This document shows positions 1 to 7,562 of a stretch of 50,543 nt of DNA, piece by piece. Below the pieces are notes generated by a model, which saw only the letters and a list, made by a program, of their open reading frames with translations, was not told the DNA's origin and made no database searches. Within the stretch, counting starts at the first letter, position 1; every line of letters begins with the position of its first letter. The position numbers were made by a program, and so were the translations under genes. The stretch is from positions 1 through 50,543 of the forward strand of contig CALBDW010000086.1 in the NCBI GenBank assembly GCA_937927435.1. Direction: 5' to 3'. The DNA comes from an uncultured Bdellovibrionales bacterium (GTDB lineage Bacteria > Bdellovibrionota > Bdellovibrionia > Bdellovibrionales > JAMPXM01).

Positions 1-1
1 T

Positions 2-115
2 TGGAGAAAAAGACCGCCTAAGAAGGAGAGATGGCTCGTGATCAAGATCGAAGGCTCACGACGCCACCTCGATGCATCTTTCAACGCGATCATCGACCTC
101 ATCCCGAAAGCATAA
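2..115 (+). CDS. C-terminal tail of an unknown protein (partial)
   Basis: The first frame is open from the window edge to a TAA at 113-115 and encodes 37 residues ending in NAIIDLIPKA. Codon use (GTG ATC AAG ATC GAA GGC) looks like that of neighbouring real genes, and the stop lies just before the convergent gene that ends at 146. An ATG at 31 in another frame opens a longer reading frame, but its composition (many Arg, Pro, His) looks non-coding. The product cannot be recognised from this tail. Confidence 0.5.
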   Translation, partial: WRKRPPKKERWLVIKIEGSRRHLDASFNAIIDLIPKA

Positions 116-145
116 AGTCCGGAAATCCCAGAAATCCCAATTCAT

Positions 146-1063
146 TCAGGTACTTGGTTCATCATCACGAGAGTGAGCCAGTTTGTCAGGTGAAAGCAGA
201 CGCAGCATTTCGTCGTAAAGGTGCACGAGATCCATCGGTGCGCGCGAGCGGTCTTGAAACGCGAAGTACCGCTTAAGGTCGGCGAGCGCGAGTTTGAAGT
301 TTCCGAGACGGCGGTGCAAAAGGGCGCGTTCTCCCACAAGCGGTAGCTCGCTCGGTTGGTACGTGATCAGGGTGTTTTGCAGGAAGAGCAGATTCTCGGG
401 ATCGCGGACCGGATCGACCGTCTTCTTCAAAGCCATTACATAATCGGTGATGTAATTCTCGAACGCGAGTGTTTCGAAAACCGTGCTGGCGGGAAGCGAA
501 GTGATTTTAAAGCGGGAGTGCAGGGTTTCAAGCAGTTCGTCGTTCGTGAGCGTGCGGCCATTGCGGGTGAGATCGATAAAGCGCGAGCGGCCGCCGTCGT
601 TCCAGCGCAGGAAACAGGTGGGGTTCAAATCCACAAAGTCGAGTTTGACCCCGACGGAGTCGGCCAGGAACGCGTATAGAAGCGAGAGAACCAAAGGAGC
701 TCCGGCCCGACGTGCGATCACCTGATGAAAGAGGTAGGCTGCGGCGGAATCACTCTCCGACTGCGGAAGGCAGCGAAACCCTTTCTCCTCAAAGAAGAAG
801 CGATTGAGGATGTCGAGGCGTTCGCTCTCGGTGTCTTCCGGAACCGTGACCGATTGGAGCTCGTAGGCGAGGAACTGTGCCCGCTTCAAAGCGCGCTCGT
901 ACGTGACAGATGTATCGAGTCGCGTGCTGATGCGACAAACCTCGCGTAGGAGGTTTTGCGCGCCGCCGACGGTTCGACGAACATCCACCCGGAATCGGTC
1001 ACTGGACCAATAGCGGTTGGTGTCTCGGTCCATTCCTTCCGGAGTTCCAGACGACGAATCCAT
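146..1063 (-). CDS. SirB1-like transglutaminase-fold protein
   Basis: About 305 residues. The middle part (AAAYLFHQVIARRAGAPLVL, then LDFVDLNPTCFLRW and GRSRFIDLTRNGRTL) has the pattern of the SirB1 / transglutaminase-like N-terminal family, in which a short-chain protein is followed by TPR-like helices. The C-terminal stretch (LVGERALLHRRLGNFKLALADLKRYFAF) fits such a TPR helix pair. The start is unclear: ATG at 1063 gives MDSSSG, ATG at 1033 gives MDRDTN, and an upstream ATG at 1129 adds a basic segment that does not look coding. No start has a well-spaced ribosome binding site. The biochemical role of this family is poorly known. The gene diverges from the phosphatase gene at 1239. Confidence 0.7.
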   Translation of the reverse strand: MDSSSGTPEGMDRDTNRYWSSDRFRVDVRRTVGGAQNLLREVCRISTRLDTSVTYERALKRAQFLAYELQSVTVPEDTESERLDILNRFFFEEKGFRCLPQSESDSAAAYLFHQVIARRAGAPLVLSLLYAFLADSVGVKLDFVDLNPTCFLRWNDGGRSRFIDLTRNGRTLTNDELLETLHSRFKITSLPASTVFETLAFENYITDYVMALKKTVDPVRDPENLLFLQNTLITYQPSELPLVGERALLHRRLGNFKLALADLKRYFAFQDRSRAPMDLVHLYDEMLRLLSPDKLAHSRDDEPST

Positions 1064-1238
1064 GCCTTCGAGGGGTAATGGATTCAACTGCCTGAAGCAA
1101 GAAGGAAAAATGTGGCGTCGGCTTGACATTTGAAAAGCGAACGGGCGAAGTCGAAATGGAACTCCGTTTATTTCGAGATGGCGCCGGAACTCGATTGGGA
1201 GCGCCGAGTCAGTTTGCGCTTTGGAGAGGTTGCTCGAA

Positions 1239-2144
1239 GTGAATCAACAACAACTGATCGAATCTTTGCAGCAACGAGTTCGCGAACTGGAGGCCGAGCT
1301 TCACGAGCGCGAAAAAGACCTCGCGGTTTTTCGCAACGAACTCAACCGCGCGAACGAACAGCTTGAGCAGTTCATTAAACAGATCGGACAAGAATTAAAG
1401 ATCGCCAGTTTAATTCAAAAAGCTTTAGTCCCGACCGAGTTCCCGAATATTCCCGGTTTTGAATTCAGCACGAAGTTCGTTCCGAGTCCCATCTCGGGCG
1501 GCGATTATTTCGATATTTTCGAACACGAGGACAAATTTCGTTTCGGGATTGTTTTGGCCAGCTCGTCCGGTTATGGCATGTCGGCTTTATTCTTGAGTGT
1601 GCTCCTCAAAATGACCGGGCAGCTTGAGGCCCGAAAAGGCACGCCGCCGGATCGTATTCTCGAGATGATGGCGAAGGAGCTGGTCCCGGCCATTCAGGCC
1701 TCGGACCGTGCCAATGTGTTCTACAGCGTGTTTGACCGCCGCAGCTTCGAGATGACCTATAGCGGCGTCGGTGGTCTGGTCGGGCTCGTCCTGCATTACG
1801 GAACCGGAAAACTCCAGCGTTTGGAATGGGAGTCGACGCCTTTTCAAGAGGGTTTTAATGCCGCGCTGACCAGCAAGACCCTTTCTTTAGGTCCAAGAGA
1901 CCGCATCATCCTGGTATCGGAAGGCGCGGTTAAGGCTGTGAATCCCGATGGCGAAGCTTTTGGTGAAGAGCGACTTTACAAGACTGTACTCGCCGCACCA
2001 CGTCTTGGGGTGCACGATTTAAGAAATGAAATCTTCTATCAGATCGAGCGGTTTACCCAGGGCCGCGAGTTGCCCCACGACATCACGGTCATCGTTGCGG
2101 AAGTGAAAGACCGCGTGATCAAGCTGGCAAAAAACGTTGAATAG
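1239..2144 (+). CDS. Coiled-coil PP2C/SpoIIE-type phosphatase-like protein, degenerate metal site
   Basis: An N-terminal heptad-rich coiled coil (about residues 1-60) precedes a domain of the PPM/SpoIIE (RsbU) fold. GGDYFD near residue 90 retains the first metal-binding Asp, and HDITVIV near the C-terminus retains the last. However, the usual ADVSGHG motif reads LASSSGYG here, with the metal-binding Asp replaced by Ser, and the usual TDG motif reads SEG. Family members dephosphorylate anti-sigma antagonists or respond to two-component input; this one may be inactive or regulatory. GTG at 1239 is chosen because GGAGAGG (1223-1229) sits 9 bases before it; a TTG at 1221 in the same frame would lie within that site. 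There is no sensor domain beyond the coiled coil. Confidence 0.75.
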   Translation: MNQQQLIESLQQRVRELEAELHEREKDLAVFRNELNRANEQLEQFIKQIGQELKIASLIQKALVPTEFPNIPGFEFSTKFVPSPISGGDYFDIFEHEDKFRFGIVLASSSGYGMSALFLSVLLKMTGQLEARKGTPPDRILEMMAKELVPAIQASDRANVFYSVFDRRSFEMTYSGVGGLVGLVLHYGTGKLQRLEWESTPFQEGFNAALTSKTLSLGPRDRIILVSEGAVKAVNPDGEAFGEERLYKTVLAAPRLGVHDLRNEIFYQIERFTQGRELPHDITVIVAEVKDRVIKLAKNVE

Positions 2145-2200
2145 AGTGGAAACTCGACCCCCGTACGGGTGCGCGGAGCGCAAAAAGACGATACGTTTAT

Positions 2201-2229
2201 TTGTCAGGGCTCCGCGTCTTTGCTAGATC
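2201..2229 (+). promoter_or_regulatory. Candidate sigma-70 promoter of gltA
   Basis: TTGTCA (2201-2206) and TAGATC (2224-2229) are separated by exactly 17 bases, about 50 bases before the citrate synthase start. The -35 box has one mismatch and the -10 box two against the consensus. This is a pattern match only. Confidence 0.4.
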
Positions 2230-2278
2230 AGCCTAGAACCATACACACAAAGAATTTTGTCTGTTGAAAGGATCGACC

Positions 2279-3421
2279 ATGGCAGAAACACCTCCGATTT
2301 ATGAAGGGGCCGTAGACCGCGGTTTAGAGGGCGTCGTTGCCTGCTCGACGGGAATTTCGTACATCGTCGACGCGACGCTGACGTACCGCGGATATACGAT
2401 CGAAGACCTCGCCGCGAATTCGACGTTCGAAGAAACTGTCTTTTTGCTTTGGAACGATCGGTTACCGAATAAAGACGAACTCGAGAATTTCAAACGCGCG
2501 CTCTACGCGGAAATGAACCTCGACTCGAAGTTCGTGGCTTCGTTGAAAACCATTCCGACGCAAAACGTGCATCCGATGGCGTGGTTGCGCACGGCCGTCA
2601 GCCTCCTCGGCGTGTTCGACACCGAAGCGCAAGACTCTTCTTCGGAAGCCAATCGTCGTAAGGCGCTCCGTCTCACGGCGAAGATGCCGCTTCTTGTGAC
2701 GGCTTTTGAGCGTATCCGGAAGGGGCAGGAATTGGTGGCGCCCAATCCTTCCAAGTCGATCGCGTGGAACTTCTTCTACACGCTGACCGGCCAGGAGCCC
2801 GATGAAGAAATCGTCAAGTACTTCGACGTGTGTCTGATCTTGCACGCTGACCACGAGCTGAACTGCTCGGCTTTCGCGGCCCGTGTGACAGCATCTTCGC
2901 TTTCTGACATGTACTCGGCGATCGTTTCGGCGATCAGCGCTCTCAAAGGTCCGCTCCACGGCGGCGCGAACGAGCAAGTGATGCTGATGCTGAAAGAGAT
3001 CGGCAGCATGGAACGCGCGAAGACGTGGATCGAAGAAGCCCTTCAGAACAAACAAAAAGTCATGGGCTTCGGTCACCGCGTTTACAAAAACGGCGACCCG
3101 CGCGCGAAAATCCTGCGTGAGATGTCGGACAAACTCACGGCGAAGATGGGCCAGCACTACTGGTTCGAAATGTCCGATCTCATAGACGACGTCATGCAGT
3201 CGAAGAAGGGCTTGCTCCCCAACGTCGACTTCTATTCGGCGACCGTTTACTACTCGATGGGAATCCCGATCGATCTCTATACGCCGATTTTCGCGGCTTC
3301 GCGCGTGTCGGGCTGGATCGCCCACATTCTCGAGCAGTGGTCGAACAACCGGATTTACCGTCCGCGTGGCAAGTGGGTCGGCAAGTCCGGACTCAAGTGG
3401 GTCCCGCCGGCCGAGCGTTAA
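2279..3421 (+). CDS. gltA: Citrate synthase
   Basis: Condenses oxaloacetate and acetyl-CoA to citrate, the entry step of the TCA cycle. The 380-residue length fits the short dimeric form seen in Gram-positives, archaea and 2-methylcitrate synthases rather than the longer hexameric E. coli enzyme. Catalytic motifs are visible: GPLHGGANE (His), GFGHRVYKNGDPRA (His) and NVDFYSATVYYSMGI (Asp). The ATG at 2279 follows AAAGGA (2267-2272) with good spacing; a TTG at 2264 in frame is too close to that site. The gene stands alone with its own candidate promoter and a strong terminator. A 2-methylcitrate synthase role cannot be excluded, but no prp genes lie nearby. Confidence 0.95.
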   Translation: MAETPPIYEGAVDRGLEGVVACSTGISYIVDATLTYRGYTIEDLAANSTFEETVFLLWNDRLPNKDELENFKRALYAEMNLDSKFVASLKTIPTQNVHPMAWLRTAVSLLGVFDTEAQDSSSEANRRKALRLTAKMPLLVTAFERIRKGQELVAPNPSKSIAWNFFYTLTGQEPDEEIVKYFDVCLILHADHELNCSAFAARVTASSLSDMYSAIVSAISALKGPLHGGANEQVMLMLKEIGSMERAKTWIEEALQNKQKVMGFGHRVYKNGDPRAKILREMSDKLTAKMGQHYWFEMSDLIDDVMQSKKGLLPNVDFYSATVYYSMGIPIDLYTPIFAASRVSGWIAHILEQWSNNRIYRPRGKWVGKSGLKWVPPAER

Positions 3422-3442
3422 GAATTGAAACACAATGCGTAG

Positions 3443-3490
3443 AGTCCGCCCTGTTCGAAAGTTCGACATCCGGGGCGGACTTTTCTTTTT
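3443..3490 (+). terminator. Rho-independent terminator of gltA
   Basis: AGTCCGCCC (3443-3451) pairs with GGGCGGACT (3473-3481), 9 bp, followed by the T-rich run TTTTCTTTTT. It lies 20 bases after the citrate synthase stop. Confidence 0.85.
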
Positions 3491-3493
3491 AGT

Positions 3494-3518
3494 CGGCCGG
3501 TATTCGCCCTACCGGCCG
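3494..3518. repeat. Perfect 9-bp inverted repeat before the PilZ gene
   Basis: CGGCCGGTA and TACCGGCCG flank a 7-base spacer, immediately after the gltA terminator. There is no T-run on either strand, so it may be an operator or simply a second hairpin. Confidence 0.6.
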
Positions 3519-3627
3519 CGCCTTACCTCAGGTCTCAATTTCAGACGTGTCGAGCCCAAAAACTCCGGCTACTTCGAGCCGATAGGCTTTCGCACCAATG
3601 AGGGTGTTGGTGCAAAAGGGGCGTGGA

Positions 3628-4323
3628 ATGCTCGACATCAATATTTACATCGCAAGCCGAACTGAAGAAGAGAACTTTATCGTCCGTCGCAAGTTCGACG
3701 TTCTGAAAGACGAGTTTGAAAACGTCCGGTTTGTCAGCCTGCATCCCCAAGGATTGGTTTACTCGGCTCAGGAGCGCATGACGGTGGTCGTGATCAATTT
3801 GCCGGAATGGAGCGCGAACGAAATGACCCATCTCTACGATCTCCGGATGCGGGGTTATATGGGACCTGTTCTCGTCATTGCCAAGACGAATGACAAAACC
3901 GTTATGCGGAAGCTCCTGGCGATGAAGGGAATCGTCCTTTTGGAAAAACCCTACGTTGATAAAGACCTCGTGGGCATCGTAAGAAAGATGCTTCTCGAAA
4001 GGGAGGTCGCCCAAAGGATTCACCGTCGTTACGACACCGAGGAGCAGGCAGAAATCGAACTTTGCGATACGAAAGACCGCTTCTTGACTTGGATGTACAA
4101 CCTCTCGAAGGGCGGAGCTTATCTTGAGTTCCTCACGCCCGCTCCGGTTCGGGCGGGAGACCGCGTGCGGGTGACGATCGAGATCCGGAAGACTAAACGG
4201 GTCTTCACGGTTCCCGCGCGGGTCGTTTGGACGCGGCGGAACGGGCTCCGTGGAGGCGCGGCGGCCGGAATCGAGTTCATCGGCGCTCCCGATATCAGAA
4301 AGACGAGAATCGAAGAGTTTTAG
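3628..4323 (+). CDS. PilZ-domain protein with N-terminal receiver-like domain
   Basis: 231 residues. The N-terminal 110 or so residues alternate strands and helices like a response-regulator receiver (MTVVVINLP, GPVLVIAK, IVLLEKPY; the last resembles the K-P motif of receivers), but a clear phospho-acceptor Asp is not evident. A PilZ domain follows, with RIHRR (the RxxxR part of the c-di-GMP site) and NLSKGG (the [D/N]xSxxG part), so c-di-GMP binding is likely intact. The ATG at 3628 follows AAAAGGGG (3614-3621); an in-frame ATG at 3598 lacks a ribosome binding site. The likely role is c-di-GMP-responsive control of motility or envelope functions, but no partner can be named. It is followed 11 bases later by the crotonase gene, so the two are probably co-transcribed. 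Confidence 0.85.
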   Translation: MLDINIYIASRTEEENFIVRRKFDVLKDEFENVRFVSLHPQGLVYSAQERMTVVVINLPEWSANEMTHLYDLRMRGYMGPVLVIAKTNDKTVMRKLLAMKGIVLLEKPYVDKDLVGIVRKMLLEREVAQRIHRRYDTEEQAEIELCDTKDRFLTWMYNLSKGGAYLEFLTPAPVRAGDRVRVTIEIRKTKRVFTVPARVVWTRRNGLRGGAAAGIEFIGAPDIRKTRIEEF

Positions 4324-4334
4324 GAGAAGCGATC

Positions 4335-5045
4335 GTGAGTTTGATGAAAAGCCGGCGGACCGACTCCCTCTTGATCGTGGAATTTTGCGATCCGGACACA
4401 CGCAACAGTTTTAGTTTGCGGGCGGCTGAAGAACTCTACTCGCTTCTGCAAAAAGAGAGCGGGCGTTACTTGGGTCTCATCTTTACGGCCCAGGGGCGTG
4501 TATTCTGCTCCGGTGGAAATTTAGCTGATTACTCAGCTTTGACGGAAGCGGAAGAGGGGCAAAGGATCAACCGCCGTATCGCCGCAATACTGGATGACCT
4601 TTCGCGGCTTCCAGTTCCGACGGTTTGTGTGGTGCAAGGCGATTGTTTCGGCGGCGGATTGGAACTGATCAGCGCTTTTGACCTTATTCTTTCCGCTCCG
4701 CATGTTCTTTTCGGTTTTTGGCAAAGGAAGATCGGACTGAGCTATGGTTGGGGTGGAGGCGCGCGGCTTGAACGCCGCCTGGGTGAACACCGCGTGCGCC
4801 AACTTGCGCTGCGGGCGGTGAACTTCGGTGCGCATGAAGCGCGGCAAATCGGGCTGATCGACGGCGTTTGTCTTGAGAGTCGGCTTTTGACCGAAGCGAC
4901 GGCGACGGTTTCGGCACTGGCGCGTTTGCCGAAGAGGCCCGTTGGCCCTTTGAAAACGCTTACCTCCGCCAATGAGCGCGAGACCTTCGAAAAGCTCTGG
5001 TGGAGTGATGAACACCGAGCCGTTTTAAATAGATTTCGCTCGTAG
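4335..5045 (+). CDS. Enoyl-CoA hydratase/isomerase (crotonase) family protein
   Basis: 236 residues of crotonase fold. Oxyanion-hole motifs are present as RVFCSGGNLADY and GDCFGGGLELIS. The two glutamates that hydratases use are not seen at their usual places: the first would fall in the WQRKIGLSYGWGGGARL segment, which has Gln and Arg, and the second near HRVRQLALRA, which has none. It may therefore be an isomerase, decarboxylase or thioesterase-type member. GTG at 4335 is preferred because AGGAG (4322-4326) lies 8 bases before it; ATG at 4344 is an alternative. It follows the PilZ gene closely. Substrate unknown. Confidence 0.8.
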   Translation: MSLMKSRRTDSLLIVEFCDPDTRNSFSLRAAEELYSLLQKESGRYLGLIFTAQGRVFCSGGNLADYSALTEAEEGQRINRRIAAILDDLSRLPVPTVCVVQGDCFGGGLELISAFDLILSAPHVLFGFWQRKIGLSYGWGGGARLERRLGEHRVRQLALRAVNFGAHEARQIGLIDGVCLESRLLTEATATVSALARLPKRPVGPLKTLTSANERETFEKLWWSDEHRAVLNRFRS

Positions 5046-5062
5046 AACCGTTTATTTCGCTT

Positions 5063-5107
5063 TTGAGACCCGAGGTTCGGTTCTTGAATCCGGGTTTCGG
5101 ATCTCAA
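5063..5107 (+). terminator. Long hairpin separating the crotonase gene from the mcc-like locus
   Basis: An 18-base arm (5063-5080, starting TTGAGA) pairs with 5090-5107 (ending TCTCAA) with one mismatch and four G-U pairs, around a 9-base loop. It begins 18 bases after the crotonase stop. The tail (TTCTTGG) is only weakly T-rich, so efficiency as an intrinsic terminator is uncertain; it could equally be a leader structure. Confidence 0.5.
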
Positions 5108-5176
5108 TTCTTGGACACCGGTTTCCTGAGTTTCGTTCAACTCAAAATTAAGCCCTCCATTTCACTTTCGCCGGCC

Positions 5177-5190
5177 GGCACGTCTTGAGC
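5177..5190 (+). promoter_or_regulatory. Weak sigma-54-like element before mccA
   Basis: GG (5177-5178) and GC (5189-5190) are spaced by 10 bases within CGGCACGTCTTGAGCA. This keeps the invariant dinucleotides and the GGCACG part of the -24 box but has a poor -12 box. It would start transcription about 20 bases before the mccA start codon. No convincing sigma-70 promoter was seen between 5046 and 5222. Confidence 0.25.
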
Positions 5191-5222
5191 AGAAGGCCTC
5201 CGGCAACGAAAGGAGGAGGGCA

Positions 5223-5285
5223 ATGAGAGCACTCAAAGTCAAAAAACTCAATCCGTGCACAAAATCGATCACGGTTCGAAATTAA
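5223..5285 (+). CDS. mccA: MccA-like microcin C precursor peptide
   Basis: A 20-codon gene encoding MRALKVKKLNPCTKSITVRN. The peptide is strongly basic (four Lys, two Arg, no acidic residue) and ends in Asn, the residue that MccB enzymes couple to a nucleotide in microcin C. The ribosome binding site is unusually strong: AGGAGG at 5211-5216, 6 bases before the ATG. The gene is followed by a UUCG hairpin terminator and then by a MccB-like gene, the same layout as mccA-mccB in E. coli. The E. coli precursor has 7 residues; from memory, precursors in Bacillus and Yersinia clusters are longer, basic, and also end in Asn. What is seen is the short frame, its ribosome binding site, its C-terminal Asn and its context; that it is a toxin precursor is inference. 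Confidence 0.8.
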   Translation: MRALKVKKLNPCTKSITVRN

Positions 5286-5293
5286 GTGCTGTG

Positions 5294-5322
5294 GGAGGCA
5301 CTTCGGTGCCTCCTCTTTCTTT
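5294..5322 (+). terminator. Intergenic mccA-mccB hairpin terminator
   Basis: GGAGGCAC (5294-5301), loop TTCG, GTGCCTCC (5306-5313), then TCTTTCTTT. This is a perfect 8-bp stem on a stable tetraloop with a T-rich tail, 8 bases after the mccA stop and 21 bases before mccB. In known mcc operons a terminator here stops most transcripts, so that short mccA mRNA is abundant while read-through makes the enzymes. The same function is likely here. Confidence 0.85.
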
Positions 5323-5334
5323 GAGAGGTCGGTT

Positions 5335-6330
5335 GTGAACCCCACGCTTTGGCAATTGAATCCCGCTCTTTCAATCGAGTTTCATAAACGTGAACGTACG
5401 TTGCGGATTGGACTCATGAGTCCCAATTGTTACGAAATATCGGATCGGTCCGAGGCGCTTTTACGTTTGATCAGCTATCTCAAGAACGAAGGATGTGTTG
5501 AGAAAGAAAAGCTTTTGAACCAAATCGCCCTCCTATTCGACCATGAACCTGGCGATATCTTTCATGATCTTCTGGCTCTGAAGCTTCTTATTCCCGTAAT
5601 TGATTTGGATTCCCGGTACGCGCGTCACGAACTCTACTACGGTTTTTCCGGAGCACCGACGAACATTCAAAAGCTTCTTGCGGAAAGGTCGGTCTTTTTG
5701 ATCGGTGTGGGCGGAATCGGCTCGGCTTGCGCGATGCTTCTCGGCGCTGCCGGTATAGGAGAATTGATTTTAGCTGATCAGGACGAATTGGAACTGTCCA
5801 ATTTAACGAGAGCGACTCTTTTCGAGCTGAGCGATCTCGGAAAGCCCAAGGTGGAGGCTGCCGCGAAGCGATTGGCGCTTCGGAATCCCAAGGTTCGCGT
5901 CCGGACGATTTCGTATTCGCTCAACGCGGAAACGCTTGCTCTCTTCGAAGGGGCGGCAGAGGCCGCGGATATGATGGTTTTATCAGGTGACAGCGGAGCC
6001 GAGGTTCACAGGCTCACTTATTTTTTATCGAAAAAGTACAACAAGCCGCTTTTGAACGCAGGCTATGTCGAGCATTGCGGAGTGATCGGCCCGCTCACTG
6101 TTGGTGCGAATGCGAAGCGAGAAAGCGAACTCGCCGACGAGTCAACGGACACGGTTCAAGTTAATCCAGGGTACAAAGCTGCGTCTTTCGGTCCGTTGAA
6201 CTCTCTGGTTGCATCCATCGCGGCGAATGAAGTCATCCGGTATTTTGCTGGCCAAGATCTGCAAACTCTCAACAGGAGACTGGTGATCGACAGCTATCAG
6301 TACACCCAAAAATGGGAGAGCTTCGCGTGA
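5335..6330 (+). CDS. mccB: MccB-like ThiF/E1 adenylyltransferase
   Basis: 331 residues. MccB enzymes activate the C-terminal Asn of the MccA peptide with ATP and attach a nucleotide through an N-P bond. Residues 1-95 form a small helical domain like the peptide-clamp region of MccB. Then comes the E1/ThiF fold: GVGGIG at 124-129, the acidic pair LADQD at 147-150, SNLTR at 155-159 (conserved Asn and Arg of the ATP site) and DLGKPKVE. The segments RYARHELYYGFSGA, LLNAGYVEHCGVIGPLTV and YKAASFGPLN closely resemble what I recall of E. coli MccB (RYSR, INAGYV, FGPL, PATFAPVN). The zinc-binding CxxC pairs of many E1 enzymes are missing: the first site reads AKRESE and the C-terminal pair is absent. 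GTG start at 5335 follows GAGAGG (5323-5328). The stop overlaps the exporter start. Confidence 0.85.
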   Translation: MNPTLWQLNPALSIEFHKRERTLRIGLMSPNCYEISDRSEALLRLISYLKNEGCVEKEKLLNQIALLFDHEPGDIFHDLLALKLLIPVIDLDSRYARHELYYGFSGAPTNIQKLLAERSVFLIGVGGIGSACAMLLGAAGIGELILADQDELELSNLTRATLFELSDLGKPKVEAAAKRLALRNPKVRVRTISYSLNAETLALFEGAAEAADMMVLSGDSGAEVHRLTYFLSKKYNKPLLNAGYVEHCGVIGPLTVGANAKRESELADESTDTVQVNPGYKAASFGPLNSLVASIAANEVIRYFAGQDLQTLNRRLVIDSYQYTQKWESFA

Positions 6331-7562
6331 TGAGCGTTAAAGCTAGAGTCCTGGCCGTCGATAGCGTCTTTGAAGGTGGACGTATGTTCGTGGGCGCCGT
6401 TTCCGTCGCATACCTTTTGAAACTTGGGTATTCGCCTTCGGTTGTCTCCCTCTTGAAGATGGTTCAGGCCATCGTCGTTTTGTTGGGAGAATTTCCGAGT
6501 GGCGTGATCAGTGACTACTTCGGGAGGAAACGGAGTCTCTTATTTTCGGTGCTTGCTGGGGTTCTCGGTTTCTCGTGCTTCATGCACGCCGGCCATCTTT
6601 CGGTGTTGGTTCTCGGTGAAGCGTTTTTGGCTCTCTCACTCTGCTTGTGGTCAGGTTCTTATGAAGCGTGGGCGTTGGAAGTCGGCGAGGTCAAAAACGG
6701 GAATATCCAGGAGTTTTTCCACACGAACGGGAGTCTCAATCAGTTTGCGGTCTTAGTTTGCGGACTTCTTGGCGGCTTTCTCGCGGGTGAAGGGGGATTC
6801 TATATTCATGCCTACCTCGCGGCTCTGCTTTCTCTGGTTTTTCTTTTTCTTTTCTTGCTCTGGATGCCCGATGGCTCTTCGAGATACGGAAGAGAAGAGA
6901 TGTCCGCGTCGGCTTCCGTTGTTAATTCGCTCCTGCTCGACGCGAGAACCTCAATATCTGCCGTCGGAAACTCGAAAGTTCTCCTTGAGTTGACGGCGCT
7001 TGCGGTCGCGATGCAGTTCGCAGTGCAGCCGATGCTGCACTACTGGCAGCCGTTGGTAGCGGGCGTGTTCGGTGAAAGCGGAATGGTGTTCGGGTTTTTC
7101 TTCGCTGTGTTCTGTGGCGGATCTGCACTCGTGAGCTGGATTTTTAGAAAAACTCGCGTTGAGAGGATGATTGGGTTAGTTATCGTTTGGACTCTTGGGC
7201 TTTCCCTTGTGGGCGTGAGCGAGCAGAGGGTGTCGGTCGCCATTAGCTTGGTGCTGGCGCAAGTGTCGTATTTTTTCTTAAGGTCGATTTTCAATGGTCA
7301 TGTGGCGGCGCATGCCCCGCCTGAACATCGGGCCAGCGTGCTCAGTTTCGTAAGTTTAGTTTCTCGAGGCGGAATGCTGGCGGCTCTTCTCTTTACGAGC
7401 TTACTCCTGGAATTTACGTATGAGGGGGAAGAGGGTATGCGGCTGTTATATCTCGTTGTGCCTTTGATAGCCGCTGGAGGCCTTCTTTCGGCTTTACTGC
7501 TGGGGGAATGCAAAGCGAATCTGAATAAGAGCTTGAAAACGAGAGGTCCAGAATGCAACTGA
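6330..7562 (+). CDS. mccC: MFS exporter, MccC-like
   Basis: About 410 residues with roughly 12 hydrophobic segments. The MFS loop 2-3 signature appears as SGVISDYFGRKRSLL (G-x-x-D-R/K-type motif after the second segment). The ATG at 6330 overlaps the mccB stop (TGATG), and GGGAGAG (6314-6320) precedes it, so translation is coupled. Position right after the MccB-like gene makes it the probable exporter of the peptide-nucleotide product, as MccC is in E. coli; export also gives self-protection. By sequence alone it could be any drug-type MFS transporter. Its end overlaps the acetyltransferase gene by 10 bases. Confidence 0.75.
   Translation: MSVKARVLAVDSVFEGGRMFVGAVSVAYLLKLGYSPSVVSLLKMVQAIVVLLGEFPSGVISDYFGRKRSLLFSVLAGVLGFSCFMHAGHLSVLVLGEAFLALSLCLWSGSYEAWALEVGEVKNGNIQEFFHTNGSLNQFAVLVCGLLGGFLAGEGGFYIHAYLAALLSLVFLFLFLLWMPDGSSRYGREEMSASASVVNSLLLDARTSISAVGNSKVLLELTALAVAMQFAVQPMLHYWQPLVAGVFGESGMVFGFFFAVFCGGSALVSWIFRKTRVERMIGLVIVWTLGLSLVGVSEQRVSVAISLVLAQVSYFFLRSIFNGHVAAHAPPEHRASVLSFVSLVSRGGMLAALLFTSLLLEFTYEGEEGMRLLYLVVPLIAAGGLLSALLLGECKANLNKSLKTRGPECN

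Noticed and set aside
2462..3469. Long open frame on the strand opposite gltA (335 codons)
   Set aside because: It is the mirror of citrate synthase codons; composition is Arg/His/Val-rich and shows no motif or ribosome binding site.
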